Below are positions 27,732 through 35,944 of a stretch of 64,000 nucleotides of DNA, in pieces. Origin of the DNA: Tsukamurella paurometabola DSM 20162 (lineage in GTDB: Bacteria; Actinomycetota; Actinomycetes; Mycobacteriales; Mycobacteriaceae). Each line of letters begins with the position of its first letter. Position 1 is the first letter of the stretch. Made by a program: the position numbers and the translations under genes. The notes under the pieces are model-generated. The model was not told the origin of the DNA, ran no database searches, and was given only the letters and a program-made list of their open reading frames with translations. The stretch lies in NCBI RefSeq assembly GCF_000092225.1, contig NC_014158.1, positions 3,286,001 through 3,350,000 of the forward strand. The letters run 5' to 3'.

Positions 27732-27877
27732 TAGACTGACCGGCGACCTTCTCGGCGAGGGCGGCTCCGGCCGCCGTGATCGACGCGAACGGCACACCTT
27801 CTCCGCGGACCGCTCCGTGTGCGTCGGGTGCAGACCGCCTCGGATCGCCGAGGCCGCACCACCCCCATTGGAGCATC
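27732..27877 (+). promoter_or_regulatory. Promoter and long leader of rplY
   Basis: A -10 TAGACT (27732-27737) lies about 140 nt before the rplY start, leaving an unusually long leader. It contains a perfect 6-bp hairpin GGCGGC-TCCG-GCCGCC (27760-27775). This could be a control element of the ribosomal protein gene; no known riboswitch class is recognised. Confidence 0.4.
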
Positions 27878-28486
27878 ATGTCTGACACCAACAAGCTCAC
27901 CGCGTCCGTGCGCACCGAGTTCGGTAAGGGCGCCGCCCGCCGCACCCGTCGCGATGGCCTCGTCCCCGTGGTCCTCTACGGCCACGGCACCGAGCCCCAG
28001 CACCTCACCGTGGTGGCCCGCGACTTCGCCACCATCCTGCGTAAGGACGGCACCAACGCCGTGCTGAGCCTGGACATCGACGGCAAGGAGCAGCTCGCGC
28101 TGACCAAGCAGGTCGTGGTGCACCCGCTGCGCAACTACATCGAGCACACCGACCTCCTGGTCATCAAGAAGGGCGAGAAGGTCACCGTTTCGGTGCCCGT
28201 CATCGTCGAGGGCGACCCGGCCGGCGGCACTCAGGTGGCGCAGGACCTCAACGAGGTCGAGATCGAGGCCGACGCGCTGAGCATCCCCGAGAACATCGTG
28301 GTCAACGTGCACAACCTTGAGGTCGGCACCCAGATCGCCGCGGGCCAGCTCGAGGTTCCCGCCGGCGTCACCGTGCTCACCGATCCCGAGGCGCTGATCG
28401 TCAACATCACCGAGATCGCCGCCGCCGAGACCGAGGGCGATGACGCGACCGAGGGTGACGAGCCCGCTGCCGAGGCCGCCGAGTAA
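27878..28486 (+). CDS. rplY: Ribosomal protein bL25, long CTC form
   Basis: 202 residues: N-terminal 5S-rRNA-binding bL25 domain (about 1-95; [19 protein letters not shown]) and a C-terminal TL5/CTC beta domain, then an acidic tail rich in Glu, Ala and Asp. ATG 27878 has GGAG just upstream and starts at the conserved N-terminus, although the frame is open from 27776. It is followed 5 nt later by pth, the same order as in M. tuberculosis. Confidence 0.95.
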   Translation: MSDTNKLTASVRTEFGKGAARRTRRDGLVPVVLYGHGTEPQHLTVVARDFATILRKDGTNAVLSLDIDGKEQLALTKQVVVHPLRNYIEHTDLLVIKKGEKVTVSVPVIVEGDPAGGTQVAQDLNEVEIEADALSIPENIVVNVHNLEVGTQIAAGQLEVPAGVTVLTDPEALIVNITEIAAAETEGDDATEGDEPAAEAAE

Positions 28487-28491
28487 CTGCT

Positions 28492-29076
28492 GTGACCGAC
28501 CGGCCGCTGATCGTCGTGGGGCTGGGTAACCCCGGCGAGAAGTACGCCGGTACCCGCCACAACATCGGTTTCGACGTGGTGGACGAGCTCGCGACACGCG
28601 CCCGCACCTCCTTCTCCCGACACAAGAAGTCGGGAGCGGAGGTCGCGGGCGCGCGGCTCGCTGGCCGCCCGGTGTACCTGGCGAAACCGCAATCCTTCAT
28701 GAACCTCTCCGGGCAGCCCGTGTCCGCGCTCGCCCGGTTCTACTCGGTGGAACCCACCGATGTGATCGCCGTGCACGATGAGCTCGACATCGACTTCGGT
28801 CTGGTGCGGCTCAAGCGCGGCGGCGGCGAGGGCGGTCACAACGGCCTGCGCTCGCTGACCCAGCACTTGGGCACCAAGGACTACCTGCGCGTGCGCGCGG
28901 GCATCGGGCGTCCTCCCGGTCGCCAGGATCCCGCGGACTACGTTCTCAAGCCCTTCGCCTCCGCCGAACGCACGGAGGTGCCGCTACTGGTCACCAATGC
29001 CGCCGACGCGGTCGAGCTGTTGATCTCGCGCGACCTCGACCTGGAGTCCGCGCAGAATACCGTGCACGCCTGGTGA
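28492..29076 (+). CDS. pth: Peptidyl-tRNA hydrolase
   Basis: 194 residues. It releases peptides from peptidyl-tRNA that has dropped off ribosomes. Active-site residues are visible: Asn13 in G-L-G-N-P-G, His23 in T-R-H-N-I-G-F, and Asp in A-V-H-D-E-L-D (about 95-101); [10 protein letters not shown] and G-G-H-N-G-L-R-S are also typical. GTG start 5 nt after rplY; the stop overlaps the GNAT gene. Confidence 0.96.
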   Translation: MTDRPLIVVGLGNPGEKYAGTRHNIGFDVVDELATRARTSFSRHKKSGAEVAGARLAGRPVYLAKPQSFMNLSGQPVSALARFYSVEPTDVIAVHDELDIDFGLVRLKRGGGEGGHNGLRSLTQHLGTKDYLRVRAGIGRPPGRQDPADYVLKPFASAERTEVPLLVTNAADAVELLISRDLDLESAQNTVHAW

Positions 29077-29657
29077 TCACGTTCCGCCGTGTCACTCGCG
29101 AGGACTTCGGGCTACTCGCGGTCTGGCTCTCCGAGCCGCACAATCGGCGCTGGTGGAACCATGAGACCTCTCGGGAAGCGATCGAGCGCGACTTCGGGCC
29201 GTCGGTCGACGGTGCCGAGCCATCTCTCGACTTCCTCGCCCTGGACGCCGGGAGCGGAGCGAGCGGGTCCGATCAACACCGCGACGCCGGGAGCGGGACG
29301 CCCGTGGGCCTGATCCAGCGGCAGCGCTGGCTGGATTACCCCGACGAGGACGAGACCACCGCGGTCGGCCGGCTGGTGGACCTGGGCCCGCGCGACTACG
29401 GCATCGACTATCTGGTGGGCTCCCAGTACGCCACGGGCCGCGGGCTGGGTACCGCGATGATCCGGGCCATGTGTTCGCAGATCTTCGACGAGCTCGACGG
29501 TGCGCGGGTCGTGGTCTGTGTGGCCGCCGGGAACCGACGCTCCTGGCGCGCGCTGGAGCGTGCCGGTTTCACGCTCATCGGCCACGTCGACATCACGCCA
29601 GAGAATCCGATCGACCCGCCCGACCACGTGGTCTACCTGCGCGAACGGGTAGACTGA
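29073..29657 (+). CDS. GNAT-family N-acetyltransferase, AAC(6')-like
   Basis: 194 residues. F-R-R-V-T-R-E-D-F start, [11 protein letters not shown], and the acetyl-CoA loop [10 protein letters not shown] (about 131-140) resemble the AAC(6')/siderophore acetyltransferase branch. An inserted Gly/Ser/Asp stretch (about 58-75) contains two near-identical D-A-G-S-G copies. GTG overlaps the pth stop. The substrate (aminoglycoside, siderophore or other) cannot be told. Confidence 0.84.
   Translation: MITFRRVTREDFGLLAVWLSEPHNRRWWNHETSREAIERDFGPSVDGAEPSLDFLALDAGSGASGSDQHRDAGSGTPVGLIQRQRWLDYPDEDETTAVGRLVDLGPRDYGIDYLVGSQYATGRGLGTAMIRAMCSQIFDELDGARVVVCVAAGNRRSWRALERAGFTLIGHVDITPENPIDPPDHVVYLRERVD
29650..29655 (+). 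promoter_or_regulatory. -10 box of prfC
   Basis: TAGACT lies 8 nt before the prfC GTG, within the last codons of the GNAT gene; it supports a leaderless start. Confidence 0.45.
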
Positions 29658-29663
29658 CTCTTC

Positions 29664-31280
29664 GTGAGTTCCAGTGCCAGCACCATTGCCGACGAGGTGG
29701 CCCGTCGCCGTACGTTCGCCATCATCTCCCACCCCGACGCGGGCAAGTCGACGATGACGGAGGCGCTCGCGCTGCATGCCCGGGTGATCAACGAGGCCGG
29801 CGCCATCCACGGCAAGGCTGGTCGCAAGTCCACCGTGTCCGATTGGATGGAGATGGAGAAGGCCCGCGGCATCTCGGTGAGTTCGACGGCGCTGCAGTTC
29901 AACTACACGCCGTCGGGCGCGGCAGAGGGCGACGAGCCCGCGGTGATCAACCTGGTGGACACCCCCGGCCACGCCGATTTCTCCGAGGACACCTATCGCG
30001 TGCTGACCGCGGTCGACGCGGCGGTGATGCTGATCGACGCCGCGAAGGGCCTGGAACCGCAGACACTCAAGCTGTTCCAGGTGTGCCGGCATCGCGGCAT
30101 CCCGGTGATCACCGTGATCAATAAGTGGGACCGGCCCGGTCGCACGCCGCTGGAGCTGCTCGACGAGATCAGCGAGCGGATCGGCCTGACGCCCACTCCC
30201 CTGTTCTGGCCGGTGGGCATCGCCGGCGACTTCCGCGGCCTGCGCGATGTGCGCAAGGACGAGTACGTGCACTTCACCCGCACCGCCGGTGGCGCGAAGA
30301 TCGCTCCGGAGGAACATCTTTCGACCGACGATGCGCTCGACCGCGAGGGTGATGTGTGGGCCGAGGCGGTCGAGGAGACCGAACTCATGACGGAGATGGG
30401 CCAGGGCCACGATCAGGAGATGTTCCTGGCGGGCCAGACCTCGCCGGTGATCTTCACCTCGGCGATCCTGAATTTCGGTGTGCGCCAGCTGCTGGAGGCG
30501 CTGGTCGAGCTGGCTCCCGCACCGCACGCGCGTGCCGCGGTCGACGAGTCCGAGCGCGAGGTGACCGACCCGTTCAGCGCCGTGGTGTTCAAGGTGCAGG
30601 CGGGAATGGACGCGGCACACCGGGACCGGCTGGCGTTCATGCGGATCGTGTCCGGCGAGTTCGAGCGCGGCATGGTGGTGCAGCACGCGCAGACCGGCAA
30701 GCCGTTCGCCACCAAATACGCGATGACGGTGGTAGGTCGCGACCGCGAGACGGTCGAGACCGCCTACCCGGGCGACGTGGTGGGCCTGGTCAACGCGAAC
30801 GCGCTGGCCCCCGGCGACACCCTGTACGACGGCGCCAAGGTGCAGTTCCCGCCGATCCCCTCGTTCGCACCGGAGCACTTCGCGGTGGTCCGTGCCGATT
30901 CCGCGGGGAAGTACAAGCAGTTCCGCAAGGGCATCGAGCAGCTGGGCACCGAGGGCGTGGTGCAGTTGCTGCGCAACGATGTTCGCGGCGATGCCTCACC
31001 GGTGATGGCCGCCGTGGGCCCGATGCAGTTCGAGGTCGTGGTCGCACGGATGAAGACCGAGTTCAATGTGGCCGCGCAGGTCGAGCATCTGGGATATTCG
31101 GTGGCGCGCCGCACCGATGCCGCCAGCGCCGATGAGCTGAACCGGCAGCGCGGTGTGGAGGTCTTCGAGCGCACCGACGGTGCCCTGCTCGCTCTGTTCT
31201 CGGATAAGTGGCGGCTGCAGTACATCGAGAAGGAGCACCCCGACCTCACCCTGGAGCCCCTGGTCGCCGCGGCCGATTGA
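29664..31280 (+). CDS. prfC: Peptide chain release factor 3
   Basis: 538 residues, usual length for RF3, the GTPase that recycles RF1/RF2. G1 S-H-P-D-A-G-K-S-T (22-30), G3 D-T-P-G-H, G4 N-K-W-D, and R-G-I-S-V-S-S in switch I, the RF3-specific form (EF-G has R-G-I-T-I). RF3-type C-terminal domains include V-G-P-M-Q-F-E-V. It lies 6 nt after the GNAT gene but with its own -10 box. Confidence 0.95.
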   Translation: MSSSASTIADEVARRRTFAIISHPDAGKSTMTEALALHARVINEAGAIHGKAGRKSTVSDWMEMEKARGISVSSTALQFNYTPSGAAEGDEPAVINLVDTPGHADFSEDTYRVLTAVDAAVMLIDAAKGLEPQTLKLFQVCRHRGIPVITVINKWDRPGRTPLELLDEISERIGLTPTPLFWPVGIAGDFRGLRDVRKDEYVHFTRTAGGAKIAPEEHLSTDDALDREGDVWAEAVEETELMTEMGQGHDQEMFLAGQTSPVIFTSAILNFGVRQLLEALVELAPAPHARAAVDESEREVTDPFSAVVFKVQAGMDAAHRDRLAFMRIVSGEFERGMVVQHAQTGKPFATKYAMTVVGRDRETVETAYPGDVVGLVNANALAPGDTLYDGAKVQFPPIPSFAPEHFAVVRADSAGKYKQFRKGIEQLGTEGVVQLLRNDVRGDASPVMAAVGPMQFEVVVARMKTEFNVAAQVEHLGYSVARRTDAASADELNRQRGVEVFERTDGALLALFSDKWRLQYIEKEHPDLTLEPLVAAAD

Positions 31281-31355
31281 CGGACGGCCGCGGGCGGTGG
31301 TCGCGCTGGCGATACGCACACCCGCGAATTCGCCGACCTGCGAGCCAGGTGGTCG

Positions 31356-31361
31356 TAATCT
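31356..31361 (+). promoter_or_regulatory. -10 box of the DUF1349 gene
   Basis: TAATCT lies 6 nt before GTG 31368, again consistent with a leaderless mRNA. Confidence 0.45.
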
Positions 31362-31367
31362 GTCGCC

Positions 31368-31955
31368 GTGACCGAATCGCAGCCCATCGACTGGGCCGAT
31401 GGAACCTGGACCAACGAACCCGCACGGGTTCACCTCGCCGACGGCGACCTCGACGTCACCGCTGCCGAGGGGAGTGACGCCTGGCGGCGCACCGCGTACG
31501 GCTTCGTCCACGATACGGAGCACGCCCTGCTCGCCCCCCTCGCAGTCGGCGAGGCCATGGAGGTCTCGTTCCGCGGCCCGTGGGATGGGCAGTTCGACCA
31601 GGCCGGCGTCTTCGTCAGAGTCGACGAGGAGCATTGGATCAAGACCGGCATCGAGTTCGCGGACGGCCACCTCGGCCTCGGCGCGGTCGTGACCGATGTC
31701 CGCTCCGACTGGTCCGTCGGGCACGTGGACGAGTGGCGCGACAGTGAAATCACGGTGCGCGTGAGCAGGTGGCCGGATGCCGTCATCGTGCGGGCCCGCG
31801 CCGCTGGTGAGCAGTGGCGGCTCGTGCGGGTCGCGCCCTTCGACGGCGAGGCTGCGGCATCCGCCGGCCCGTTCCTAGCGGCGCCGATGCGTGTAGGTCT
31901 CACCGTGCGATTCACGCGGTGGGAACGGTCCGCCGCGGACGCTTCCCTGCACTGA
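31368..31955 (+). CDS. DUF1349 family protein
   Basis: 195 residues, concanavalin-like beta fold by family. W-T-N-E-P start, the Q-F-D-Q-A-G-V-F-V-R-V-D-E-E-H-W-I-K-T-G core (about 76-95) and Y/F-E-F-A-D-G are DUF1349 hallmarks. No signal peptide, so cytosolic. Function is not established in the family. Convergent with the lysE remnant, 1 nt apart. Confidence 0.85.
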   Translation: MTESQPIDWADGTWTNEPARVHLADGDLDVTAAEGSDAWRRTAYGFVHDTEHALLAPLAVGEAMEVSFRGPWDGQFDQAGVFVRVDEEHWIKTGIEFADGHLGLGAVVTDVRSDWSVGHVDEWRDSEITVRVSRWPDAVIVRARAAGEQWRLVRVAPFDGEAAASAGPFLAAPMRVGLTVRFTRWERSAADASLH

Positions 31956-31956
31956 C

Positions 31957-32556
31957 TTACAGACGGGCGCGCTGCGGGACCTCACGGGCGAGCATCAGCG
32001 CGACGGCACCGAGTAGGGTTCCGGTGATCCGCCGCTGCCACGTGGCCCAGGCAGGTCGGCGCGCGATAAGCGCCGCCACGGCACCGGCCGCGACCACGAT
32101 CGCGGCGTTGACCAGCATCGAGACGGTGATCTGCACGCCGCCCAGCAACAAGCCCTGCGCCGCCGTGTGCCCGCGCGCGGGTTCGATGAACTGCGGGATC
32201 AGCGCGAGGTACATGATCGCCGCCTTGGGGTTGAGCAGGTTGGTGAGCAGCCCTCTGCGGAACAGCTTCCCGGCGGGATCGCGCGGCAGGTCGTCGGTCT
32301 CGAACAGCCCGCGGCCTCCGGGGCGCAGCGCCTGCCACGCGAGGTAGCCCAGGTACAGCGCCCCCGCCGCCTTGATGCCCATGAACAGCCACGGCACCGC
32401 GACGAAGACGACGGCGAGCCCGACGTTCGCGAGGACGAGGTAGACGACGAAGCCCACCCCGGTGCCCGCCAGCGAGATCAGACCCGCCGTGCGGCCCTGG
32501 CTGATGCTGCGCGAGACGAGGTAGATCATGTTCGGCCCGGGCGTGAGCACCATCGC
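31957..32556 (-). pseudogene. LysE-type exporter, 3' part of a split gene
   Basis: The frame begins directly at A-M-V-L-T-P-G-P-N-M-I-Y-L-V-S-R-S, which in LysE/RhtB exporters comes after a first hydrophobic stretch of about 12-20 residues. Upstream codons (G-Y-E-S-R-T-F-D-L) are not hydrophobic. The rest is a full exporter of about five further helices. The missing N-terminus is found at 36862-36913 on the same strand. The two parts join in frame at a shared GCGA (plus-strand TCGC), so the gene was cut by an inserted element. A TTG at 32559 might still give a truncated product. Confidence 0.8.
32553..32556. repeat. Left target repeat TCGC of the integrated element
   Basis: TCGC here and at 36862-36865. 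Removing one copy with the sequence between restores the lysE reading frame. Four bases alone are weak evidence; the restored frame is what gives them weight. Confidence 0.6.
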
Positions 32557-32672
32557 CAAATCGAACGTTCGCGATTCATACCCTATCGCGCCTATCGCGT
32601 CGGTCCTGCTGTTGCACCTCCTGCGCGTCCAGACCTGTGTCGGGAATCGCCCAGTTCATGGAGGACGAGGAC

Positions 32673-32699
32673 TATGATCCAGGGACCTACCGGAGGAGG
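32673..32699 (+). promoter_or_regulatory. Promoter -10 and strong ribosome site of the HEPN-like operon
   Basis: TATGAT (32673-32678) would start RNA near 32685. GGAGGAGG (32692-32699) then lies 3-6 nt before GTG 32703 and TTG 32706. This decides against the longer frames from GTG 32637 or ATG 32658. Confidence 0.6.
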
Positions 32700-32702
32700 C
32701 TT

Positions 32703-33326
32703 GTGTTGGAAGTTGAAGAACTGATTGCCCGTGCGTGGGGGGCAGTAAGAGACGCAGGAGTGCCTGAACCCCTCCAAGAGCTGGCATTCAAGCAGGCAAT
32801 CGACTTCCTGACACGTTCAGCGCCGGGCGCGGCGCCTGCGCCATCGACGCCCACCTCTCCGGCTTCGGTGACCGCTGACGATACTGGGAAGCCTGCAGCG
32901 TCAGGTCCCCCAGCAGGACAAAAGTCCAACGACGCCTCGCTCTTCGACAAGTTCTCGGAAGAGGCGTCGATCTCCGTGGACGATCTGCAGGAGGTCTACT
33001 ACTTCGATGAGTCCGGCCCCCACCTGATGGGCCCTCGTTCGAAGTTCGGGTCTACCACGAAGGACCAGGCGCAGGCGGTCGCATTGGCGATTACGACCGC
33101 ACGCAACTACGCCCTTGACGAGACCGAAACAACTGACGAGGTTCTGAGGGCAGAGTGCCAGCGACTGAAATGTGACCCGAAGGGGAACTGGGCAAAAGTA
33201 ATGGGCGGCCTCTCCACCCTCGTGTACACTGGACCGCCACGAGGAAAAGTCGCTCGAGTTAAGCCCAGCTCTCACCAAAGCCTGCAAGCCTTGGTGACGA
33301 AGATCCGGGGCGCGGCCCCTGAATGA
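32703..33326 (+). CDS. First gene of the element operon, unknown protein
   Basis: 207 residues from GTG 32703 (TTG 32706 equally possible; see the ribosome site). Three parts: an N-terminal helix pair (1-38; E-V-E-E-L-I-A-R-A-W then L-Q-E-L-A-F-K-Q-A-I-D-F-L), a disordered Ala/Pro/Ser/Thr linker (about 40-80), and a C-terminal domain (about 85-205) that could be a winged helix (T-D-E-V-L-R-A-E-C, then G-K-V-A-R-V-K-P). I do not recognise the family. The stop overlaps the next ATG (ATGA), so the two proteins probably act together. Confidence 0.72.
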   Translation: MLEVEELIARAWGAVRDAGVPEPLQELAFKQAIDFLTRSAPGAAPAPSTPTSPASVTADDTGKPAASGPPAGQKSNDASLFDKFSEEASISVDDLQEVYYFDESGPHLMGPRSKFGSTTKDQAQAVALAITTARNYALDETETTDEVLRAECQRLKCDPKGNWAKVMGGLSTLVYTGPPRGKVARVKPSSHQSLQALVTKIRGAAPE

Positions 33327-34087
33327 CACTGACCGAGTTCCTCTCAGCCATCTCGAAAGAATCCAGGGTTAAGCGCGTCCTCGCCACTACATTCTATCTG
33401 GACGCCGCGCTGGGAGACACACCTGTCAATTCAGCGACAGTGAAGGACGCGATAGTCAACGCGCGGGTGCCCGGGGCGAAGACTTGGAACGTCCCCGCCG
33501 CGTTCACTAACGCGGGCGCATACGTCGAACTCGCAGGATTGGACGAGAACGGGCGAAAGCTCTGGAGACTTACGCCCAGCGGCTACGACCATGTTGCATC
33601 CTTCGCCGACCTGACATGGGTGGGTGCTACCCAGTCAAGTAGCCGTCGGAACGCAGACATAGAACAGATTCGTTCGGTAGTCTCGTGCATCTCGGACGAA
33701 AACGCGAAAGAATATGCCAACGAGGCGGTCGACTGCCTAGAAGCCGAAGCTCATCGGGCAGCCATAGTATTTATGTGGGTTGCAGCAGTTCACGAGATTC
33801 AGGAGCGGGTTTTCGCAAGCTCAACCCCTGCCGAGATCACCGCTGCAGCACAAAAGCACAACCCCAAGGCAAAGACGATTAAAAAGAGGGACGATCTCGT
33901 CGAGTACAACGAGGAGCTCTTGCTTCAGATAGGGCAGGACTTGGGTGTTCTCGACAAGAATGAGAAGCAAATCCTTGCCGGTTGCCTGACGCTCAGAAAC
34001 TCGTCCGGACACCCCAATAAGTATCGTCCGGGGGAACACAAGGCGAAAGCGCACATCGAGGATATCGTCGGCATACTCTTCAGGTAG
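33323..34087 (+). CDS. Second gene of the element operon, HEPN-like C-terminus
   Basis: 254 residues. The N-terminal part (1-95) reads like a winged helix: V-N-S-A-T-V-K-D-A-I, N-A-G-A-Y-V-E-L-A-G, then W-R-L-T-P-S-G-Y. The C-terminal part (about 112-254) is helical and contains L-R-N-S-S-G-H-P with Arg225, Asn226 and His230. That is the R-(N/D/H)-x3-4-H motif of HEPN domains, many of which are RNases in toxin-antitoxin, abortive-infection and CRISPR systems; DUF4145-like proteins have a similar ending. Assignment rests on this motif and helix pattern only, and an enzymatic role is inferred. Confidence 0.72.
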   Translation: MTLTEFLSAISKESRVKRVLATTFYLDAALGDTPVNSATVKDAIVNARVPGAKTWNVPAAFTNAGAYVELAGLDENGRKLWRLTPSGYDHVASFADLTWVGATQSSSRRNADIEQIRSVVSCISDENAKEYANEAVDCLEAEAHRAAIVFMWVAAVHEIQERVFASSTPAEITAAAQKHNPKAKTIKKRDDLVEYNEELLLQIGQDLGVLDKNEKQILAGCLTLRNSSGHPNKYRPGEHKAKAHIEDIVGILFR

Positions 34088-34292
34088 AAGGGTTACCAAG
34101 TCGTCCCGTGCGCCTCGCGTACGCGTGTGCACGTCGATGTGCGCGCATCGCGCAGTCGGTCGTCCATAGTCGCGCTCAGGCACCCGTGTGGACGTGCTGC
34201 ACGTGTCGTAGCTGGTTACAGCGCTGACATGGCTCTTTGGCCTACGACCTTGGACAGCCGGCCCGGGTCTCTTATGGTCCTCACGTTCAATC
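34088..34292. other. Non-coding gap in the element
   Basis: No convincing gene. A near-palindrome (CGATG-6 nt-CATCG, 34135-34150) follows the HEPN-like operon and could stop transcription. Several CG/GC alternations are present but no known element is recognised. Confidence 0.4.
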
Positions 34293-34562
34293 GTGAGCAA
34301 CGCGCACGACCACACTGAAAGGACCAATCATCATGGCTGCCAACAACTTCCCACCGTCGAGGCTGCTGAGAAGGTCGGGGCTCCCGACGCCAAGACGTTT
34401 CGCAAGTTTCTCCGCAGCGTGGGCTACGACAAGCGCGCTGAGGAAGGGCGTGCCCGCTACGCGTTCGACTCGAAGGACGTGACCGCGCTCAAGCGCCAGT
34501 ACGCGGCCTACGAGCAGGAGGCCAAGCGCACCAAGGCCGACGACGCGACCCCCGAAGACTGA
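34293..34562 (+). CDS. HTH/excisionase-like small protein, probably frameshifted
   Basis: The open frame from GTG 34293 gives 89 residues. The part from T-V-E-A-A-E-K-V-G-A-P-D-A-K-T-F-R-K-F-L-R looks like a phage-type helix-turn-helix protein. A much better start is ATG 34333, with GAAAGGA 9 nt upstream, but it is one base out of frame. Read from there it gives M-A-A-N-N and then shifts. One inserted base near 34348 would give M-A-A-N-N-x-P-T-V-E-A-A-E-K. A one-base deletion (or sequence error) is therefore likely, and the gene may be inactive. Confidence 0.5.
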   Translation: MSNAHDHTERTNHHGCQQLPTVEAAEKVGAPDAKTFRKFLRSVGYDKRAEEGRARYAFDSKDVTALKRQYAAYEQEAKRTKADDATPED

Positions 34563-34993
34563 CGGGAACACCCACCATCTGGGCCTCGATCGTTCGGGGT
34601 CCAGAGTGGTAGCTAGGCGCCAGGCATTCTCGAACTGGTTTCAGACGGTCCGGCAGCGCCTAAGCCAAGTCGTTGAGCACGCACTCTCGCTCGGGGTACC
34701 CCCCCGTGGGGGTAGACCTGACACGCCTCAAACCTACAGCAAGACCCACCCCGAAAACTATTCTTGGGATGGGCCTGCTGGTTCTAAACCGAGTCAATAC
34801 ACATATTGGCTGCGCCTATATGTGGTTCTGCACCACGTTTTGACCTGCGGTTTTTCTAATCACCGTCGGTATTGCACCACGTTTTGAACCGGTTTTGCAC
34901 CGCTGAGTCTTACGCATCGTCACGCACCGTATCGAGCGCCTGGACGACCTCGTGGTATCGCTCCCACATGCGCGTGTCGTTCGACCGGACCCC
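34563..34993. other. AT-richer repeat patch without genes
   Basis: 431 bp with no credible gene. It holds a hairpin around 34696-34717 (GGTACCCCC facing GGGGGTAGACC), a 7-bp inverted repeat CACATAT/ATATGTG (34800-34806 and 34818-34824), and a 15-bp direct repeat TGCACCACGTTTTGA (34829-34843 and 34873-34887) with a partial third copy, GGTTTTGCACC, just after. It ends at the IS3 inverted repeat. It could be a replication, excision or control site of the element. Confidence 0.5.
34829..34887. repeat. 15-bp direct repeats
   Basis: TGCACCACGTTTTGA occurs at 34829-34843 and 34873-34887, 44 bp apart, that is four helical turns. Both are followed by a similar CCxGCGGTTTT/ACCGGTTTT tail. Confidence 0.75.
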
Positions 34994-35020
34994 GGGCCTT
35001 GCCCCTGGATCTTGGACACG
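34994..35020. repeat. Left terminal inverted repeat of the IS3 element
   Basis: 27 nt pairing with 36308-36334, 23 of 27 identical. Confidence 0.85.
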
Positions 35021-35032
35021 ATGTCATTTCGG

Positions 35033-35944
35033 TTATGCCGCTTGCGTGAGCGTAGCGCGGTAGGCGGTTTCGTAGGTGTTTGGTGTGATGTTGCCGATCG
35101 CGGAGTGCCGGCGGCGGGTGTTGTAGCGGTTGGCCCACCGGAACACGGCCCGGTAGGCCGTGGCCTGGTCGCCGAACGCTGGTCGGCCTTGGAGGAGTTC
35201 GCGTTTGAGGGTCGCGTTGAAGCTCTCAGCGAGGGCGTTGTCCGCGGACGAGCCGATCGCTCCCATCGACTGGGTCACGCCGAAGTGCTCGCAGAGGGCG
35301 GTGTAGGCCTTCGAGGTGTAGACCGACCCGTGGTCGGAGTGAAAGATCGCCCCAGCCAGGGTGCCGCGTTCGCGCTGCGCGGCCCGTAGTGCGTTTTCGA
35401 CGAGCTCGGTGCGCATGTGAGTGGCCATCGACCAGCCTGCCAGCTTGCGTGAGCCCAGGTCGATGACCGACGCGAGGTAGAGGTTGCTGCCGTCGGCGAT
35501 GGGCAGGTAGGTGATGTCGCCGACGTAGCGGCGACCAGGACCGCCGGTGCTGAAGTTCCTGCCGATCAGATCTGGGAAGCGTCGACCGGACTGATCCGGG
35601 ACGGTTGTCTTCACACGCTTGCGGAGCCGGATTCCGGCCAGGCCGTGCTCACGCATCACGCGCGCCACGCGCTTGTGGTTGACCCGCTCACTCTCGGCTG
35701 CGCCGGCGTTGAGGTCAGCGGTGATCCGAGGCGCTCCGTAAGCACGATCCCCGCCCTGTTTCGGGTCTTGCAGCACCCGGATCCGGCCCGCCAGCACCGA
35801 GTCAGCCGCCGTCCGCGCGGCCCGCCCCTGCGCTGCAGCGAGCCACGCGTAGAACGACGACCGCGCGATCCCAATCACCTGGCACAACCGCTTCACGCCG
35901 TAGGCGTCCTTGTGGTCCTCAACGAACTGGAAGCGGTTCACCAA
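35033..35944 (-). CDS. IS3-family transposase OrfB
   Basis: 303 residues. N-terminal HTH_21-like region (Y-G-V-K-R-L-C, S-F-Y-A-W), then the rve integrase core with the DDE triad: D in Y-V-G-D-I-T-Y-L, D in H-S-D-H-G-S-V-Y-T-S, and E in D-N-A-L-A-E-S-F-N, followed by W-x-x-x-Y-N-x-x-R-R-H-S. All catalytic residues are present. It starts TTG/GTG overlapping the orfA stop (TGGTGA), suggesting re-initiation or a programmed frameshift to make OrfAB. It looks intact. Confidence 0.92.
   Translation of the reverse strand: MVNRFQFVEDHKDAYGVKRLCQVIGIARSSFYAWLAAAQGRAARTAADSVLAGRIRVLQDPKQGGDRAYGAPRITADLNAGAAESERVNHKRVARVMREHGLAGIRLRKRVKTTVPDQSGRRFPDLIGRNFSTGGPGRRYVGDITYLPIADGSNLYLASVIDLGSRKLAGWSMATHMRTELVENALRAAQRERGTLAGAIFHSDHGSVYTSKAYTALCEHFGVTQSMGAIGSSADNALAESFNATLKRELLQGRPAFGDQATAYRAVFRWANRYNTRRRHSAIGNITPNTYETAYRATLTQAA

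Noticed and set aside
32637-32702. Longer N-terminus of the first element-operon protein from GTG 32637 or ATG 32658
   Set aside because: The TATGAT box and GGAGGAGG ribosome site lie inside that stretch and point to a start at 32703/32706.
34829-34887. CRISPR-like repeats
   Set aside because: Only two full copies of 15 bp with one spacer and no cas genes.
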